Source: Erigeron canadensis | Lineage: Eukaryota > Streptophyta > Magnoliopsida > Asterales > Asteraceae | DNA: 64,000 bases | Reading direction: 5' to 3' | NCBI RefSeq assembly: GCF_010389155.1 | Contig: NC_057764.1 | Location: 14,508,001 to 14,572,000 of the forward strand | Shown here: positions 36,156 to 47,194 of the stretch, one piece after another | How positions within the stretch are numbered: the first letter of the stretch is position 1 | How the letters are laid out: each line of letters opens with the position of its first letter | Made by a program: the position numbers and the translations under genes | The notes under the pieces: model-generated | What the model saw: the letters and a program-made list of their open reading frames with translations, nothing else | The model's database searches: none | Told to the model about the DNA's origin: nothing

Positions 36156-36506
36156 TGTAATAACACGATTTCTGCTCAAGATTCGATCTCAACAATGGTG
36201 GATGTAAGTGTGTGTGTGTTCTTGGTGTGTTTAGTGTGTATTGAGAGAGAGTATGTGTGTGTGCGTGTGTGTGTGTTTTGAGACGGACAGAGGTGTTAGG
36301 GAATTATGAAGGTTGTTATTGAAATAGTTATATGTACATGTATATATATGATGCCTAAGGAATGAGGAGTATTTACACTATAAGTCCTTACACATGCTAA
36401 ACTTTATATTTAGCTCCTCATCCTTAGTTATCATATATTTATGATTTAACAACAAGTAAGTCCACAATCTTAATTGCAATTTATCACTATTTTTGGATTT
36501 CTAACA
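36156..36506 (-). repeat. 5' LTR of element C
   Basis: 351 bp, TGT...ACA, partner of 24421-24763. The TATA box position reads TGTAAATA on the minus strand (36377-36370), versus TATAAATA in the 3' LTR, so the copy that should serve as promoter has the altered box. A (TG)n run near 36247-36276 is longer than in the partner. Confidence 0.93.
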
Positions 36507-36511
36507 ACTAT
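36507..36511 (+). repeat. Target site duplication of element C, right copy
   Basis: ACTAT, identical to 24416-24420. Confidence 0.92.
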
Positions 36512-37039
36512 CAATGTGACTTTATCCTTGTACTTTTAGTATTGCATTTAAAGAAAATATCTAAGTTCCTTAAATGCTCCCAACCACATTTGTATGGCAA
36601 AATAATCACTGTAGAGATTATTTTGCCTATAAATACCAAGTCATTTCCCTCTTTCAAATTACTTTTTGCAATTTGGTGAACTTGCCTAAATACTCTCGAT
36701 CTAAATAGTTATACTTTACAACTTAAAGTATTTCGATCAAGGAGATTATTTAGCAAGTATAGATCACTTGTAATTCATAAGGTTGTTTAGATACTTACTT
36801 TGGTATTATCTAGGTTCCGCAACAACCTTGTATTTTGTTTATACATCAATAAATAAAATACACATTAAAAATTACTTTCGTGTTCCACCTTTATTTAACT
36901 TGCTTATGTATTGCTTAAGAGAGTATTTACTTATTTATATTCTTGCATTTATATTTAGGTAAATACTAGTCCTCATCTAGTGCTTACTTGACTTGTTGTA
37001 TTTTACACTCGTGGATTAAACCATCAGTGAGGGACTACA
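36512..37039 (+). repeat. 3' LTR of B2, second part
   Basis: It resumes the LTR interrupted at 24420. It has a TATA box TATAAATA (36628-36635) and a poly(A)-signal-like AATAAATAAAATACA shared with the B1 5' LTR, and ends GGGACTACA at 37039 (GGGACTTACA in B1). Confidence 0.8.
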
Positions 37040-37169
37040 CAAATAAGGTTTCCAAAGTGAAAAATGGACAGTGGCAGAGTGGAAGGATAAGGTTGAATGG
37101 TTGGAGAAGAATTCTGATTCATCTAAGTCTAAATGTGAGGACTCTGACAATGCTACAGTTTCAACCAAA
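37040..37169 (+). other. Orphan fragment between elements B and D
   Basis: About 130 bp that matches neither the B LTR nor the D 3' region. One plus-strand frame is open and polar (WKDKVEWLEKNSDSSKSKCE), like a scrap of a gag or ORF3-type protein from another element. Too short to assign. Confidence 0.35.
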
Positions 37170-37312
37170 GGAGGATTAATGAAATGACTGATAGATAGAT
37201 ATAACATTTTTCGGATTTCCTATGTATCATTGAGATATGCACAAAGCAAGTCTCTAACATAGTTTGGTCTGCGGCTTTTCAACCACTAGATTGCTTTAAA
37301 GAATATAAATCA

Positions 37313-37343
37313 TGGTTAGTACAGCCGAAGCGTTCGATAACCA
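37313..37343 (-). other. Degenerate hairpin motif in the 3' region of element D
   Basis: TGGTTA (37313-37318) pairs with TAACCA (37338-37343). The loop GTACAGCCGAAGCGTTCGA reads on the minus strand TCGAACGCTTCGGCTGTAC. Confidence 0.5.
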
Positions 37344-38366
37344 CAATCTATTATCCTTAAAGACTTTTATGAAATAACCGAGGTCACATTTACACTTCTC
37401 GTTAACTCAATAACCACATAAATGTAATTATGCGACCTACTTTCAACGTCGGAAAAGATGTTAGCATTGGTAGGATTTCCATTTGATCATCGTGGAATAT
37501 CAATTAAGATATCACTACAAATGTTCTGGCTATATCACAAAGATAAGCAACAATATCACAAAGATATGCTTGAATGTGTCCTAACTGAATGAATAATGAT
37601 CAAATTAATGATCAATCAAGATAGCTCTAGACACAACGTGATCAAATGGAATCGGGGACTGGAGTAGAATGTCGCCCTTTTTCAATATCAACATCTTCCA
37701 AATGAAGAGTCAATAGAAATGTGAAAATCTCCGTGAAAATTGAAAAAAGTATTTGTTAAGAAACACTTGAGTGGTTAGGTAAAGATGTGCATTGCTTCAC
37801 TGGGTCCATGAAGACTTCTTCAATATCGAGATATCAACAAACGACATCCGATAGAAACGTGTTTTACCCGGCAATTTGAGAATTTAGGGAAGGGTATCAT
37901 TTCTTTTAACCCTTTTCTCACAACATATCACCTTAACCCCTCACTTTTCGACTTTACTCCCTCCATCCTATTTGCACGAAACCCTCATCACTAATGACAG
38001 AAGTGAATACTCCCGGGTTAGAACTCATCGGCGATGATGAAGTTCATGGAGTGAATGAATCTCTCCTGTGCAAACTAATCACCGAACTTCAATTGATTGA
38101 AAATCATTTGAAAATCATCAAACGTGTGTATGAAAAAGGTTTAAAACACATTTGAAGTTTTTGAAAGTTTTTGAAATCACAAACTCCCCCTTAATCTATG
38201 CAATAATAGATCAAAAATGTTTTTCATAGAAAGGTAGAGCAAATATTGATTTTTGTGAAATAAAAAGAATAAAATCATTGTTGTGATATTTCCAGAAAAA
38301 ATTTGAGAGTCTAATGTGAACAAGAATTTTTAATTAAGAATCACAAAGTTTTGCTTTAACAACAAT

Positions 38367-38428
38367 GTTAATAATAAGAATACTAGGGAGTACACAAAGG
38401 CGTTCGATCCGTCGCATCTTACATCAAC
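38367..38428 (-). other. Post-pol hairpin motif, element D copy 1
   Basis: Stem GTTAATAATAAGA (38367-38379) with TCTTACATCAAC (38417-38428), imperfect but longer than in C. The loop contains GAGTACACAAAGGCGTTCGA (38388-38407). Confidence 0.55.
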
Positions 38429-38497
38429 AAGTTGGATGCAATAAAACATTTAAGAAAACTTGATTTGAAAGCAATGAACTGCTAGTACACATACATC

Positions 38498-38557
38498 TTG
38501 ATATAAGATCACTTGGAAGTACACAAAGGTGTTCGATTCCTTGTTTTCTTATATCAA
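38498..38557 (-). other. Post-pol hairpin motif, element D copy 2
   Basis: TTGATATAAGA (38498-38508) pairs perfectly over 11 bp with TCTTATATCAA (38547-38557). The loop contains AAGTACACAAAGGTGTTCGA (38517-38536). The stem sequence differs from C copy 2 while pairing is kept. Confidence 0.7.
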
Positions 38558-38764
38558 TCTATATGTATAACAACAGAATCTTAAAATGTATAAACACTCT
38601 ATAAATAAATCATTGAAGAACGGGTTGCATACATAGTATATGCAAGCCACTTTGAGAAAAAAAAATCTTTTTGTTTGTTTTCAAGATTTTCTATTTTTGT
38701 ATTTGATTTTATCTTTTCAAATTTTGTATTTTGTTTTTCTAGAATGTATCAAGAACAAAATAAT

Positions 38765-41700
38765 TTAAGTTTCAAGATTTAACATGCCAAGCTCGGATAT
38801 AAGAAAGTTAAACCTCTTTTCATCCAATGGTTTTGTGAACAGATCTGCAAGCTGATAGTTAGTTCCCACAAAGTAGAGTTCGATGTCACCTTTCTTAATA
38901 TGATCTTTGAGAAAATGATATCTAACATCTATATGCTTTGATTGAGAGTGATTGACTGAGTAGACTGCAATAGCAATGGTACTTTGAGAGTCACAATAGA
39001 TAGGGATATGATCATATTTCAGACCATAATCAGTTAGTTGAGTCTTCATCCATAAAACTTGAGCACAACAACTAGCCGCAGCCACATATTCAGCTTCAGC
39101 AGTTGATAGTGACACACAAATCTGTTTCTTGGAAGACCAACTCACAATTTTATCACCTAAAAATTGTAAAGTACCGGAAGTGCTCTTGCGATCAAGCTTA
39201 CAACCTGCATGATCTGCATCTGAATAAACAGTTAGATTGAATCCAGTATCCCTTGGATACCAGAGACCTAAATTGGGTGTACCCTTCAGATAACAAAAGA
39301 TTCGTTTCACAGCTTGATAATGTAAATCAGTTGGAGCAGCTTGATACCTAGCACACATATATGTTGCAAACATTATATCTAGGCGAGATGTTGTTGGATA
39401 CAACAACGAACCAATCATACTTCGATATCTCTTTTGGTCAAATGGTTTCCCATTTTTATCAGCATTTATGTTTGTTCGGGCAGCCATTGGGGTAGAAATT
39501 GATGAACATGAAGTCATATCAAACTTTTTCAACATGTCATTTATGTATTTACCTTGTGATATAAAAATACCAGTTGGTAATTGTTTGATTTGAAGACCCA
39601 AAAAGTAGTTCATTTCCCCAATCATGCTCATTTCAAAATGATTAACCATAAGAGATGAGAAGTTTCGGCAAAATGTTTGACTGGTTGACCCAAAAATAAT
39701 GTCATCAACATATATTTGGACAAGAAGAACATGCTTACCTTGTTTGCGAATGAACAAGGTAGGGTTAATTGTGCCTTTGGTAAAGCCACCTCTTACTAAG
39801 ATAGTAGTTAAGGAATCATACCATGCTTGGGGTGCTTGCTTAAGACCGTAGAGAGCCTTGTCTAACCGGTAGACATGGTTTGGTCTTTGAGGATCAACAA
39901 AACCTTCTGGTTGTTCAACGTAAACTTCTTCTTTGAGATCACCATTCAAGAAAGCAGTCTTCACATCCATTTGAAACACAGTATAGTTTCGGAATGCTGC
40001 ATATGCTAAGAAAATTCGAATGGCCTCCATTCTTGCAACTGGAGCAAAAGTTTCGTCGAAGTCAACACCAGGTTGTTGGCAATAACCCTTTGCAACAAGT
40101 CCAGTTTTATTCCTTACTACCACTCCATTCTCATCCTTTTTGTTCTTGAAAATCCACTTTGTTCCAATTGGATCATCTTTTCTCCGATTTGGAACTAATC
40201 TCCATACTTTCAGTCTTTCAAACTGTGCAAGTTCTTCTTGCATAGCCTTAACCCACTCTGGATCACGAAGAGCTTCAGAGACAGTTTTGGGTTCGATGTT
40301 GCTGAGAGAAAGTGCAACAAGACACTCGTTTACTGAAGTACGAGTAGTTACGCCGGCTTGTGGATCTCTAATTATTTGATCAATAGGATGATCTTTCAGC
40401 ATACGTGACCATTTGCGATCATGAGGAAGAGGATCTTGTTGTTGAATATCAACATCATCATCATTAAAACTTGAGTTTTGTTGAGAGATGGAATCATAGC
40501 TTGGTAGAACTGCTTCCTCATAGGATGGATGATGAAAGTCAAGTGGCACATATACATTTGGAGTGTTCAATGGATTTGTTGTCTGAGTAAAGTGAGTAGG
40601 TTGTTCTTGAACATTCACTTGAGAAGAATTATCAGGAGAGGATGATGAAAAAGAATCATCAGAAGAGGATGAGGAACTACTACTAGAAGATGAGTTTTCT
40701 TGCTCAGAAGAACTTGATGACGATTCATGATTGTTGTCAGGAACTAGATCGTTGTTTTGAATAGGTTCATTGTTTGAAATTGGTTCAACGATGACTTGAG
40801 GTTCTTCATCATGAATCGGTTTGGAATTGTAGAATTCTTCAAAAAGAATATCTAATTCATCACTCGTTGGAGTTGGAAACTTCTTGAAGTCAGAAGCTAA
40901 GGTAGAAGTCCTTGTTGAAGTACTTGAAGCTCTTGGATCATCATTTGTTGGTAGCAAACTTTCTTGCTCAAAGATCATGCCCGACATCTCATCAATCCAA
41001 ACATTCATTGTTTCTTAAATTGTGTTTGTTCGGCGATTGTAGATTCGATAGGCAATTGATGTTTTGGAATAACCAACAAAATATCCTTCATCACTTTTCT
41101 TCTCGAACTTTCCAAGATTCTCCCAATCATTCAAAGTGTAACAAACACACCCAAAGATATGAAAGTAATTGATGTTGGGTTTGCATTTGTTAACAACCTC
41201 ATAAGGAGTCTTTTCGAAACGCTGATTGATGATGGACCGATTCTGAGTGTGACAAGCAGTGTCAACAGCTTCAGCCCACATATTGGATGGCAACTTGGAA
41301 TAAGCAAGCATTGTCCTTGCTGCTTCCACTAGCGTTCGATTTCTCCTTTCAACGATACCGTTTTGTTGTGGGGTACGAACAGCTGAAAATTGGTGGGTAA
41401 TGCCCTTGGATTTACAAAACTCATTAAATACGACATTCTTGAACTCAGTTCCGTTATCCAAAAGGATGTAACAAACTGGAAGTTGAAGATTTACTTGAGT
41501 AGAAGTGATGAAATCAATCAAAACTTAAGTTGTTTCATCTTTGGATGCAAGAAATTTGACCCAAGTATATCTTGAATAATCATCAACAATAACCAAGATG
41601 TATTTCTTCCCGTTTCGGCTTTGTACTTTCATCGGCCCACAAAGATCCATGTGAAGCAAATGAAGAGGTGCTAATGAGTTTGGAGATTTCTTTGGTTTAT

Positions 41701-42238
41701 GGGAAGCTCGCTTAATCTTCCCAACAGCACAAGAAGGACAAACATGAGCACTTTCATACTTATAGTCCGGCAAGCCTTCAACAAGTTGCTTGTTGACCAA
41801 AGTATTGATGGTTTGAAAATTTAGATGAGAAAGCCTTCTATGCCATAACCAAGAATTCTTTGACGTAGCCTTTGAAATGAGACAAATATTATCGGTTGGT
41901 TGGTTATCATCGAGATTGACAGTAAAAAGGTTATCATCACGATCACCGCAAAGAATGTCAACTCAATCTAGAGATTGTCGAAAAAGAACTTGAAGATTGT
42001 TGTCACAGAATTGTCCAACACTGTACAAGTTATGACTTAACCCTTCAACATAATGAACTTTCTTGATGACAATTCCATTGCGTTCAATGTCTCCATAACC
42101 TAAGATAGGAGTAAAATTGTTGTTTCCAAATCGAACTGTTCCCATGAATCGTTCGCTAAAGTTCTTGAGCAAAGCTTTATTTCCAGTCATGTGTTTTGAA
42201 CACCCGGAATCGAGTATCCAAACACAGATGATTATTTC
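38765..42238 (-). pseudogene. pol: Copia pol of element D (protease, integrase, intact RT and RNase H frame)
   Basis: A single frame runs from the protease (ICVWILDSGCSKHMTGNKAL) to LGMLNLET at 38765, broken by only three stops: TGA at 41963 (next to an 18-nt in-frame deletion relative to C), TAA at about 41522 where C has Gln, and TAA at about 41010. Integrase: WLWHRRLSHLNF, HMDLCGPMKV, LDNGTEF (Ser-to-Leu before the Asp), PQQNGIVERRNRT. RT and RNase H are continuous from 41008 to 38765 (747 codons) with [12 protein letters not shown], catalytic [32 protein letters not shown] and [10 protein letters not shown]. It is the best-kept copia RT on the minus strand here. Confidence 0.88.
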
Positions 42239-42257
42239 CTGCAATCAAAGAAATTTA
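42239..42257 (-). promoter_or_regulatory. gag-pol boundary of element D with splice-acceptor-like TTGCAG/G
   Basis: Same 19 bases as in element C from gag TAA (42257-42255) to TTGCAG (ending 42239), followed by GAAATAATC and the protease. Confidence 0.4.
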
Positions 42258-45200
42258 ACCGACTTTAGGTACCCACTTGAAGACGGGTCCTTGGTGGTTA
42301 GTTAAAACAGGCAGGGTATATAACTTAGGAACTGCATTCAAACATGCTTTAGAATCAACATACGCATTAACAAGCACATCATCAATAAGCACATTTGGAT
42401 AAAAGGTACGAACATTCACACATGAATTAAAAGTAACATGTCTACAAGCATTCAAATTAACATCAACCATATGAGTACGAGAATTAAAATTGTTTACAAG
42501 CTCACAAGGCCTTGCCTTGGCACAATCAACATTGTTTATCAAAGATGAATTGTTTGAGTTAACAGAAATACCCTTCCTCCCATTACCAGTCTTTCTCCTC
42601 CTTCTCTTTTTCTTTTTCTCAACATCCTTTTGATTACTAGTGATCTTAGGTTCTAAAGTTTTAGCAACCCATTTTGCACCACTAGTTATGCTCTTTCCAC
42701 CCGTTGAATTGAAACTAAGAAGATTAGAACGAGGGGTTTTAAACACTTTCATCCTTTTAGGATCTTTTGGAGGTGAGGAAACTTCTTGCTTCTTTGGTTT
42801 ATCATGAGAGAACCATCCATATCTATCCCTATATCTAGTAGTACCATTATATGCATCATTATTTAGCAAAACTGAGCTAGACTTAGACACTTTAGGTAAA
42901 GAACTAGATTGAGAGCTAGATGGAGAAGCATTAGGATAGTCTTTCGGAAGTTTCACTTTGGTGTACTTTGTTCTGGGTGGGGTCTCAGCTTGTTCCTTTT
43001 TTACATGTTTCACCGGGGTAGGAGTCTTTAGTTCTAACTTAACTGTCTTTGGTTCAGTCTTGACAAGTTTGGTCTTAACTCGTTTCTTTGAATAATATGA
43101 AGTTGGAGCTCTGAAAAATATATTTTGAGATTCCTCATTTGTTTCAACTTTGATTTTGATAGATTCAATCTTTTTCACAGTTTCTGAATCAAAAACATAT
43201 TCTCCCTCCATGAATTTATCAAAATCATCTTTTGTGAAGAATTTCACTGGAAGTTGATTAGTTTCAAAATCTTTTGAAATTTTTGAAGAATCAAGAATTT
43301 TGGAGTCCAACTTCACATCATGGTTAGTCTCGGAAATTAGGTCAACTTGAACTGACACATCTTTGGTCTCACAAGAAAATTGAGTAGAAGTATCAACACC
43401 TATATTAGCACTAAGCTTAGGTTGAACAACTAACTCATCAATTGAATTGCATGTGAAAAACCTATAAAAGTACCATATCAAAACTAAACTATGTGTAAGT
43501 TCTTCATCAGATAAATCAGATTGCACATAATCATCAGCTATTAAAGTAGCAGAATTTTGACAAGTACATTCAAGAGAATCAGTCAAGGTTTGAGTGGTGG
43601 TATCGGTAGATGAATCACAAGTAGTCTGGGTAGAATGGTCTACTAAAGTACTTAGGTCAGTTTGAGTAGAAACATTCACACAAACTTTCTTAGTATCAAC
43701 AACAACAAATTTATCCTCTGAAATCGGACTTTGAGACTTTAGGTGATTAATAACTTTTTGTTGAGATTCCACCTTTTGTTGTAAACCTTCTATTTGTTTT
43801 TCCAAAATTGTGGTTGGAGCATACATTTTAGTTGGTTTAGGTGAATTACCGATAGATTCTTGGTTTTGAAAATTTGATGCTATTTCTTCCATATTAAAAA
43901 TTGAAGACTCTTTAGATTTGTACGAAGCATTTAAAGCATCATAATTAACCAAAAATTCATCTTTAGGTATTCTCTCAACTTCATCAGTCTCAAATTCGTC
44001 ATCCAATGGACGAATAAATTGTTGTGCCATACCAACTCGAAGAAATTTTTCATCATACAAAGTTTCAATTTCCTCTTTGGCTTTTTGTAATGGAGTGATA
44101 TTCTCAAATCCCAACCCGAGAAGAAGATCCGTTTTGTCAATTTTTGACTTGTTGAAATAGGCAGTGAAATCCAAGAGAGGGTTTTGTTCAACTTTATATA
44201 ACTTTTCTTGATAGAAAAGTATATTCTTTTTAAATTCCTCAACTTGTTTTTCAAGATTCTCAATCTCAATGCCTTTTAGAAAACAAGTATGATTTAAGTT
44301 GGAAATCTTTCTCTCGAGTTCAACATTGTTTGGTTTAACTTCTTGGAGCTTTCTATTAAGAATATCAACATCCATTTGTCTAGCATTTGTCCGAAGCCAT
44401 TCATTGGTCTTTTGAGTTTCAAGATCTTCATTGGCTTTTTCAAGATCATGAATGGTCTTTTCAAGATTGTGACATTTTTGTAATAACTTAGAATCAGGAG
44501 AGGCATTCAACTCACACTCTTTAACCAACACTTTGTTTTATATATATTTGAAAGTCTTGTTTAATAGCATCATGTTCAAAAAGTAATTTCGAATGTTCTT
44601 CAAAAAGTTTTGAAAATTTACTTTTAGAAAATGAAACACTATTTTGCAACTTTTTGTTTTTGTTGGCTAAAGATTTGATTTGAGTTGTCAAGTTTAACAA
44701 AGCTAATCTACATGACTCTTTATCCTTAATTGATGAAAAAGTAGAGTCGAGATTTACCTCATCATCTGGGTATTCATCATCAGTGCTTTCAGCTTCAAAA
44801 ACTTTGTCCTTGGCCAACCTCGCCATAAAGTAAACATTAGCAGAGAGATCTTCATCTTCATCATCTGAGAGCAATAGCCATTTGTCATCGTCAGCAAGCA
44901 ATGCATGACCTGCTTCAACTTGTTTGGCTAACAACATCTTCTGCTTGTAGTACTCATAGTTTCGCTTTTGAGGTTGCTTGCAATCAATAGCAAAATGACC
45001 TGGTATTCCACAATTGTAGCACTTTTTGTCTGATGCTTTACCCTTCTCAACAACTTGTTTCTCATTAGCTTCGTTCTTCTCACCATGCTTTGATCCACTT
45101 GATTCACCTTGCCCATAACTCTTAGGATGATAATGATCTTTCTTGGGAAATGCACTTGTAGAAAAAGTGCGGAGATTGTTGTTTGTTGGCCTCGCTTTGT

Positions 45201-46061
45201 AAAATTTCCTCTTGAAATGCTTTGTTAACGTAACAAGAGCTTGATATAGTTCATTTGAAACACCATCTCTTGTAGCCATCAAATCATCTCCCTCCTCATT
45301 AGATGAAGAAACAACTACCATTTGCCTCTTAAGAGCTTCAGAAACCTTCTTTTCAACAATCAAAGCCAAACGATCAGCAGATACAACTTCTGGCATTTTG
45401 CTTGATGAAGCTTTGTTTAGAACTTGGTGTTCATTGAGTTTGAAAGATTCATGAAGATTATGAATGGTGAACTTGGTCTGATTTTGATGTTGCTTAATCT
45501 GTGTTCCAAAATCTTCCCATTCTGGACCAACAGCTTTGATGAATTTGATGTTTAACTCAATCTCTGATTTCTTGACATTGTTCTTCCTAAGTTCATTTAT
45601 GACATTGCAGAACCTACAGTAGACAGCCTCTAGAGATTCATTTGGCAATTTGCTGAAGTTGTCAAACTCAGTCAACACATTTGTCAATCTTATTGTTGAA
45701 GTCAGATCAGATCCTTCCATTTGTCTTGCCACCTCATCCCATATCTCCTTGGCTGTATCATAAGAATCAACAGAGCCATAGATTTCATCTGGTAGTGCTT
45801 TGTATAAGCATGATCTAGCTCTGTTATCTGCAGTTGTTCGATCTTTTTGTTCAGCATTCAAAAGATCAAAATGAGTATTGCACCGGTAGTGGGATGGCGA
45901 TGAACTGCAAGTGCATTAAGAATGGAATCTTTAAGCAGGATACCATTTGGTTGACATTCCACATAGTCCATAAATCTTTTCTTCCAACGTCCATAGGAAC
46001 CACAGTAGAGAACTGGAGGTCTTGTATCTGAACCCAATGCCAATGCTTCACGAGAAGCCAT
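42255..46061 (-). pseudogene. gag: Copia gag of element D
   Basis: The start at 46061 (MASREALALGSDTRPPVLYC) matches C. A 1-nt frameshift near 45870 splits the first 60 residues from the rest; the frame then runs 45861-44521 through the gag domain and an intact zinc knuckle CYNCGIPGHFAIDC. A second frameshift near 44530 leads into 44531-42255, with coiled-coil (LEKTIHDLEKANEDLE), a Thr-rich STQTDL region, a basic KKKKRRRRKTG patch and the end FKWVPKVG. The 25-bp segment missing from C near 32960 is present here (KIDKTDLLLGLGFENITPL), showing the loss is specific to C. Confidence 0.82.
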
Positions 46062-47194
46062 TTGAACTTGATTTGATTTGAAAGATGAATTGAATTTAAG
46101 AATTGAGGAAATGAAACTGAAATTGAGGTTTGTTTTTGGATTGAAGAAAAAGGAAATGAAATGAATTAAAAGAAGATGGTTTTGATTTTTGAAAAATTAA
46201 ACGATCTTAGGAGATGAACTGTGAAACGATCTTGTTCAAGATCGTTTTAGGGTTCTTTTAATTGAAAATTTTTTTGAGTAATTTGGAATGATTTGGATAG
46301 AGTAACAGTATGAAATGGAATGAAAGGAATTGAGCAAAACCAATCTAGAAGATTGGTTGCCCAAGAAGTGTGTGATTCCCAATCACAACAACTTCAAATG
46401 ATCAACCAAAACACATTAATGTTCAAAGGAAATGAGACGGTTTTCAAGGGACTGGGACGATCTTGGTCAAGATTGTCCTAGTGTCAGATTGCTGAGACGA
46501 TCTAGACAAGATCGTCCTAGCTTCCAATGTGCTGGGACAATCTGGGTAAGATCGTCCCAGGTTCTGTCTTAAAACTTTTCAAGTATCAAACACTTTCTAA
46601 GTATTTGAATTCACCAAACCAATCCGTAAGGATTAATTAACCACAACAAACACTTCACCACACACAAACACTTGTCAGAACGATCTTGTGAGGATCGTCC
46701 TACAAGCCACAAAGCACTAGAAGGAAAGTATAAAAAGTTCAGAGGCGAGGACGATCTTCCCAAGATCGTCCTAGTGCAGGTTGTCATAGCTTTATCATGA
46801 ACTCCATTAACAACTTCAAAAAGCTTCAATAACTTTTGATTTACTAGGATTTAGAACTTGAAATCACTTGCAAACTGTTTGTTTTCACCTCAGCTACACC
46901 GATTAACAAAATTTAACACAAAACACAACCGATTCAAAACCCAAATTTTGAGCCAAAATGCTAAAATTCAAACTTGAGATTTAGATTGAATTGGAACTTG
47001 AAACTTGACAGGATTATATTTTAAACTATCACGAATCTATTGGTGAACAAAAAAACTATGATTTTATGTGATTTGAGATGTGAAATTTGATAGAACAGTG
47101 AACATAAAATGACGAACAAAAATATGAAAATAATTTTGATTTTTGATGACTTTGTGACTGAATTCAGTTATGGATCGAATCAAAATGATGTTTT
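46062..47194 (-). repeat. Leader of element D with GACGATCTTG/CAAGATCGTC palindrome array
   Basis: Non-coding leader with about six dyads, for example at 46222-46241, 46467-46487, 46497-46515, 46680-46698 and 46751-46769 (ACGATCTTCCCAAGATCGT). The sequence between dyads is only partly alignable with C, yet the dyad word is the same. Confidence 0.75.

Larger units (their letters stand above)
24421..36506 (-). mobile_element. Element C: complete copia (Sirevirus-like) element with TSD, about 12.1 kb
   Basis: Minus-strand order: 5' LTR (36506-36156), PBS, about 1.3-kb leader with palindromic motifs, gag, pol, about 2.9-kb 3' untranslated region, PPT and 3' LTR (24763-24421). It is flanked by ACTAT on both sides and splits the B2 LTR, so it is younger than B. 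The two LTRs differ at about 7 positions plus TG-repeat length, roughly 2 percent. There is no ORF3. Element D is a close relative. Confidence 0.93.
6951..37039 (+). mobile_element. Composite element B: two fused copia (Sirevirus-like) elements with ORF3, interrupted by element C
   Basis: Parts in order: partial 5' LTR (6951-7350), PBS, gag, pol and ORF3 of B1 (7405-16370), then without an intervening LTR the integrase C-half, RT, RNase H, ORF3, polypurine tract and 3' LTR of B2 (16371-24420 and 36512-37039). The B1 and B2 RT regions are clearly diverged at the nucleotide level, and so are the 5' and 3' LTRs, so this is not a recent tandem duplication. The simplest origin is deletion between two nearby same-strand elements; template switching in reverse transcription is an alternative. 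Element C occupies 24421-36506. Confidence 0.75.
37170..38764 (-). other. Truncated 3' untranslated region of element D
   Basis: Alignable with element C 25953-27679. It contains three hairpin-motif copies, a PPT-like AAGGGGGAG on the minus strand near 38185, and the counterpart of the small antisense ORF (about 37994-38155). No sense gene. Confidence 0.7.
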
